DNA from: Actinomycetota bacterium
GTDB lineage: Bacteria > Actinomycetota > Actinomycetes > Nanopelagicales > Nanopelagicaceae
Assembly: GCA_009703165.1 (NCBI GenBank)
Contig: WLGP01000013.1
Coordinates: 1 to 11,216, forward strand
DNA: 11,216 bases
Direction of reading: 5' to 3'
The translations under genes and the position numbers were made by a program. Numbering within the stretch: the first letter of the stretch is position 1; the number at the start of each line of letters is the position of its first letter. Positions 8,100 through 11,216 of this stretch are shown here, piece by piece. The notes beneath the pieces are model-generated. The model saw nothing but the letters and a program-made list of their open reading frames with translations, was not told the origin of the DNA and searched no databases.

Positions 8100-8825
8100 A
8101 TGGAGCCTCTTAACGATTCCGAAATCTCGCGTGTATTGGTAGTCAATGCACACCCAGATGATTCTGATTTTGGCGCAAGCGGCACGATCGCTCAATGGGT
8201 CAAGGCTGGCATTGAGGTCTCCTATGTCTTCTGCACCAATGGTGATCAAGGCGGAGAAGAATCTGGATTTACAAAGGAAGAGATGCCAGCGATTCGCCAA
8301 CGTGAACAACGTGCGGCAGGAGCGGCAATTGGCGTTACAGATATCACCTTCCTCAATTATGTCGATGGCCATCTAGAGCCAACCCTTGCCTTGCGTAAAG
8401 ATTTAGTGAGACAGATTCGTATCTCAAAGCCAGATCGCATGGTCTGCCAATCACCTGAACGCAATTGGGAGCGAATTGGTGCAAGCCACCCTGATCATTT
8501 AGCAGCAGGTGAGGCGGCAATTCAGGCTGTCTATCCTGATGCGCGCAATCCATTTGCCTTTACAGATTTGCTCGATAACGAAGGACTTGCACCGTGGCGA
8601 GTAAAGGAAGTGTGGATGATGGGTTTTGCTCATCCTGATCACTTTGTTGATATCACCGATACCTTTGATTTAAAGATGGCAGCTCTTCATAGCCATGCTT
8701 CACAGACTGCCCACAATAAGGAACTCGAGAAGATGGTTCGCGAGTGGGGTCAGCGCAATGCAGGTCTTGGCGGTCTTCCTGAAGGTCGAATCGCTGAAGC
8801 TTTTAAAATCGTACATACAAACTAG
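8100..8825 (+). CDS. PIG-L / LmbE family zinc-dependent deacetylase
   Basis: A 241-residue cytosolic protein of the family that includes MshB, Mca and BshB, which remove acetyl groups from N-acetylglucosaminyl compounds or cleave mycothiol amides. The N-terminal zinc motif AHPDD is at 17-21 (His18 and Asp21 as metal ligands, Asp20 probably catalytic). The third ligand fits His130 or His133 in ASHPDHLAAG (128-136). SPERNWERIG at 118-127 is typical of one actinobacterial subgroup. The frame is open back to 8001, but those residues lie inside pcrA; the ATG at 8100 follows a TAGGAT -10 element and gives a family-like N-terminus. It is shorter than MshB or Mca (about 290-300 residues), so I do not assign a mycothiol role. 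Substrate unknown. It is the only plus-strand gene here, convergent with the isomerase gene. Confidence 0.9.
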   Translation: MEPLNDSEISRVLVVNAHPDDSDFGASGTIAQWVKAGIEVSYVFCTNGDQGGEESGFTKEEMPAIRQREQRAAGAAIGVTDITFLNYVDGHLEPTLALRKDLVRQIRISKPDRMVCQSPERNWERIGASHPDHLAAGEAAIQAVYPDARNPFAFTDLLDNEGLAPWRVKEVWMMGFAHPDHFVDITDTFDLKMAALHSHASQTAHNKELEKMVREWGQRNAGLGGLPEGRIAEAFKIVHTN

Positions 8826-8840
8826 AAAATAAAACTAGTT
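8820..8840. terminator. Weak AT-rich inverted repeat between convergent genes
   Basis: AACTAG (8820-8825, including the PIG-L stop codon) and CTAGTT (8835-8840) form 6 bp arms around an A-rich loop of 9 nt. The two convergent stops are only 28 bp apart, so termination from both sides must happen here or inside the facing genes. The stem is AT-rich and no long T run follows, so this is a weak candidate for a bidirectional terminator. Confidence 0.22.
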
Positions 8841-8853
8841 CGTAACTGATTTA

Positions 8854-9531
8854 TTACTTTGCTGAAGCGGTTTCAATAACAACGAGTTGAATTGGGAAAC
8901 CATCAGGTGCGTAATAGGCCTGACCATCTGATTCAACTTTGTAGGCACCAACTTCTGCGATCTTCTTCAGCAGATCTAACCCTGAAGTAATGCGGCCGAA
9001 GATTGTGTAATTTGGACCGAGTTGAGTATCTGCATAGACCAAGAAGAATTGGCTGCCGTTTGTACCTGGGCCGCTATTTGCCATAGCAAGTGTTCCTGCT
9101 GGGTAATTCTTCGCCCCTACCTTAGGAAGGTTCTCTTCCTTGTACCCGCTCCATCCACCAGGGCTACCCGCACCTTGTGCCGTTGGATCGCCACATTGCA
9201 GAACATAGAGACCATCTGTTGTCAGGCGATGACAGATAGTTCCGTTGTAATACTTTGAATTTGCTAGAAAAGAGATATTTGTTGTTGTCTGCGGCGCACG
9301 CTTTGTCAGAAGTGTTGCTCGAATGGGGCCGCAATTTGTATTCAGTGTCAGGGTTGCCGGGATCTTCTTCGCCGGCGCCATTGGTTGCTTAAGAGTTGCT
9401 GGAACACGTGGCTTGGCAGTGCTCTTCTTGCATGAGGCAACAGATGTTGGTCGCTCTGCAGCTTGTACTGAAACAAGTGATGTTCCAGTAAGGAAGGCGA
9501 TGAGAACAAGGGCTAGCGATATCTTCTTCAT
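8854..9531 (-). CDS. Secreted cyclophilin-type peptidyl-prolyl cis-trans isomerase
   Basis: A 225-residue exported prolyl isomerase that probably assists folding outside the membrane. The N-terminus MKKISLALVLIAFLTGTSLV is a signal peptide with likely cleavage after VQA (residue 24). No lipobox Cys is present, so it is probably not a lipoprotein. A Pro/Lys-rich linker (about 25-58) precedes the cyclophilin fold (about 60-222). Catalytic-type residues are His101-Arg102 in CHRLTT (the actinobacterial CHR variant of FHR), Gln161-Phe162-Phe163 in NGSQFFLVYAD, and IFGRI (177-181). The glycine-rich CGDPTAQGAGSPGG (113-126) is also typical. Four cysteines (34, 67, 100, 113) lie in the exported part and could form disulfides. 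It starts 3 bp after guaA with a GGGAG ribosome site (9538-9542) 6 nt upstream, so it is in the guaA operon. Confidence 0.92.
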   Translation of the reverse strand: MKKISLALVLIAFLTGTSLVSVQAAERPTSVASCKKSTAKPRVPATLKQPMAPAKKIPATLTLNTNCGPIRATLLTKRAPQTTTNISFLANSKYYNGTICHRLTTDGLYVLQCGDPTAQGAGSPGGWSGYKEENLPKVGAKNYPAGTLAMANSGPGTNGSQFFLVYADTQLGPNYTIFGRITSGLDLLKKIAEVGAYKVESDGQAYYAPDGFPIQLVVIETASAK

Positions 9532-9534
9532 GAG

Positions 9535-11094
9535 TTACTCCCACTCGATTGTAGCTGGTGGCTTTGAGGTGATGTCGAGAACTACTCGGTTTACACCGGC
9601 AACTTCATTGGTGATTCGAGTAGAGATCTTCTCCAGTACCTCATAAGGAATGCGTGACCAATCTGCTGTCATCGCATCTTCACTTGATACTGGACGTAGA
9701 ACAATGGGGTGGCCGTAGGTGCGACCATCACCTTGCACGCCGACGCTGCGCACATCTGCCAATAAGACAACTGGACATTGCCAGATGCTGCGATCTAAGC
9801 CAGCTGCCTTAAGTTCTGCGCGGGCAATGACATCTGCTTTACGCAAAAGATCAAGGCGCTCACGAGTTACTTCACCTATGATGCGAATACCAAGTCCTGG
9901 ACCAGGAAATGGTTGGCGCCAGATAATCTCTTCAGGGAGTCCGAGTTCTAGACCGACTTGGCGGACCTCATCTTTAAAGAGTGCGCGAAGTGGTTCAACG
10001 AGTGCGAACTTCAAATCATCAGGCAATCCGCCCACATTGTGATGAGATTTAATATTGGCAGTTCCCGATCCTCCGCCAGATTCAACAACATCGGGATAGA
10101 GAGTTCCTTGTACTAGGAATTCAACATCACCGCCTGATGCAATATCGCGGGCAGCTTTTTCAAAAGATCGGATAAATTCGCGGCCGATAATCTTTCGCTT
10201 CTCTTCTGGATCGGTAACGCCTTTGAGGGCGTTTAAGAATTGCTCAACTGCATCTACGACAACTAGTTGGACACCGGTGGATGCAACGAAGTCGCGTTGG
10301 ACTTGCTCTGATTCGCCGCTACGCAGTAGACCGTGATCGACAAAGACGCAGGTGAGTTGATCGCCAACAGCCTTTTGAATAATCGCTGCAGCAACTGCTG
10401 AATCAACGCCGCCAGAGAGTCCGCAGATCACGCGCTTTGATCCGATAACCGCACGAGCCTTCTCGATTTCAACTGATGCAATATTTGCAGTCGTCCATGT
10501 TGCCGGGCACTTAGCGACATTGAGCAACCAATTATTGAGAATTGCTTGTCCGTGCTCTGAGTGAAGAACTTCAGGATGGAATTGCACACCTGCTAAATGC
10601 CCACCCTCATTTTCAAAGGCGGCGATTGCAGTATCTGTAGTTGATGCTGTGACGCTAAATCCAGGTGGAGCCTGTGTAACAGCATCGCCATGTGACATCC
10701 AGACCTTCTGCGATTCAGGTAAGGATGCAAATATCTTTGATAGTCCTTGTGCGGTCAGATCAGTGCGGCCGTATTCAGATTTTCCAGTTTGGCTTACAAC
10801 GCCACCTAGTCCTTGTGCCATCGCTTGGAATCCATAACAGATTCCAAAGACTGGAATACCTAGCGTGAGAATTGATGAATCAAAGGTGGGCGCGTTCTCG
10901 GCATAGACACTTGATGGACCACCAGAGAGAATGATTGCGCAGGGGTTCTTTGCAAGTACTTCTGCTGCTGTAATTGAGTGCGGAACGAGTTCGGAGTATA
11001 CGTGTGCTTCACGTACACGACGAGCAATTAACTGCGCGTACTGTGCTCCGAAATCGACGACAAGAACGCCACCGTCTGTGACGTTACTTGCCAT
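9535..11094 (-). CDS. guaA: GMP synthase (glutamine-hydrolysing)
   Basis: Converts XMP, ATP and glutamine to GMP in the cytosol. The 519-residue length is normal for the single-chain form. The N-terminal class I glutamine amidotransferase domain starts [17 protein letters not shown] (13-29) and has the nucleophile Cys86 in GICYGFQAM (84-92) and the His173/Glu175 pair in QFHPE (171-175). The ATP pyrophosphatase domain has the P-loop SGGVDS (227-232) and FVDHGLLR (251-258). The synthetase part shows [14 protein letters not shown] (327-340), [10 protein letters not shown] (349-358) and [12 protein letters not shown] (393-404). It ends [13 protein letters not shown], the family's standard C-terminus, so it is intact. 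Its start overlaps the guaB3-like gene by 11 bp, which points to coupled expression. No strong Shine-Dalgarno is close enough; an AGAGG lies about 13 nt upstream. Confidence 0.98.
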   Translation of the reverse strand: MASNVTDGGVLVVDFGAQYAQLIARRVREAHVYSELVPHSITAAEVLAKNPCAIILSGGPSSVYAENAPTFDSSILTLGIPVFGICYGFQAMAQGLGGVVSQTGKSEYGRTDLTAQGLSKIFASLPESQKVWMSHGDAVTQAPPGFSVTASTTDTAIAAFENEGGHLAGVQFHPEVLHSEHGQAILNNWLLNVAKCPATWTTANIASVEIEKARAVIGSKRVICGLSGGVDSAVAAAIIQKAVGDQLTCVFVDHGLLRSGESEQVQRDFVASTGVQLVVVDAVEQFLNALKGVTDPEEKRKIIGREFIRSFEKAARDIASGGDVEFLVQGTLYPDVVESGGGSGTANIKSHHNVGGLPDDLKFALVEPLRALFKDEVRQVGLELGLPEEIIWRQPFPGPGLGIRIIGEVTRERLDLLRKADVIARAELKAAGLDRSIWQCPVVLLADVRSVGVQGDGRTYGHPIVLRPVSSEDAMTADWSRIPYEVLEKISTRITNEVAGVNRVVLDITSKPPATIEWE

Positions 11095-11216
11095 GGCTAA
11101 TAAGCACCTCTACGCGCTGGAAAGATTTCACATCTGAATATCCGCACGTTGCCATTGAGCGACGAAGTGCACCGAAGAGATTCATTGAACCATCTGCGCT
11201 ATGTGATGGGCCGAGC
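11084..11216 (-). CDS. guaB3: GuaB3-type IMP dehydrogenase-family protein, C-terminal end only
   Basis: The last 43 codons of a minus-strand gene that enters from beyond the window edge. The frame reads [20 protein letters not shown], then [20 protein letters not shown], then HGK and a TAA at 11086-11084. The pattern of a DG-x-MNL-x-GALRR-x-MAT-x-GYS segment followed by FQRVEV is the ending I recall for the actinobacterial GuaB3 family (IMP dehydrogenase-related, about 370-390 residues, lacking the CBS domains of GuaB). A cyanobacterial GuaB3 has been reported to act as a GMP reductase. The stop lies 11 bp inside guaA. The frame is clear and continuous; the family assignment rests on a short stretch plus the guaA linkage. 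The gene is too short for an annotation based on domain content. Confidence 0.8.
   Translation of the reverse strand, partial: LGPSHSADGSMNLFGALRRSMATCGYSDVKSFQRVEVLISHGK

Noticed and set aside
8072..8185. N-terminal extension of the pcrA reading frame by 38 codons
   Set aside because: It runs across the start of the divergent PIG-L gene and past its promoter, and the helicase domain begins only after 8062.
1..11216. Mobile elements, CRISPR arrays, toxin-antitoxin, defence or phage genes, tRNA or rRNA
   Set aside because: Nearly every base is assigned to a recognised core gene, no long direct or inverted repeats were seen, and gene order is that of a normal actinobacterial chromosome.

Overview
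The window is ordinary, gene-dense chromosomal DNA from an actinobacterium. The main evidence is gene order. On the minus strand it reads pcrA, sucC, sucD, a DUF6350/PerM-like membrane protein gene, purH, folD and a DUF3017-like gene. This matches the core-genome neighbourhood known from Streptomyces and, in part, from Mycobacterium (sucC, sucD, perM, purN, purH). A GuaB3-type gene next to guaA is also an actinobacterial trait. GC content looks moderate (roughly half, by eye), genes overlap by 4-11 bp or touch, and non-coding DNA is minimal. Together these suggest a streamlined lineage, such as freshwater acI/Nanopelagicales or a Luna-type Microbacteriaceae. That lineage guess is inference; the phylum is much safer.

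Layout from high to low coordinates on the minus strand. The window edge cuts the end of a guaB3-like gene (11084-11216), which overlaps guaA (9535-11094). A secreted cyclophilin-type peptidylprolyl isomerase (8854-9531) follows guaA after 3 bp. It converges on the only plus-strand gene, a PIG-L/LmbE family zinc deacetylase (8100-8825). That gene diverges from pcrA (5816-8071), with only 28 bp between start codons. Below pcrA come sucC (5735-5737 is a GTG start; gene 4574-5737), sucD (3692-4573), the DUF6350 gene (2603-3685), purH (1080-2606), folD (217-1062) and a DUF3017-like gene cut by the window edge (1-220). The only non-coding stretches longer than about 20 bp are 5738-5815 (sucC leader), 8072-8099 (divergent promoters) and 8826-8853 (convergent gap). 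No stretch over 300 bases lacks a gene.

The genes form a metabolic theme. FolD makes 10-formyl-tetrahydrofolate, which PurH uses for the last two steps to IMP. GuaA turns XMP into GMP, and GuaB3-type enzymes act at the IMP/GMP level. SucCD is the substrate-level phosphorylation step of the TCA cycle. PcrA is a DNA repair and replication helicase. I saw no tRNA, rRNA, CRISPR array, insertion sequence, phage gene, toxin-antitoxin pair or defence system. The most useful second looks are the absence of purN from its usual slot between the DUF6350 gene and purH, and the apparently leaderless divergent promoters between pcrA and the PIG-L gene. I found no previously undescribed system.
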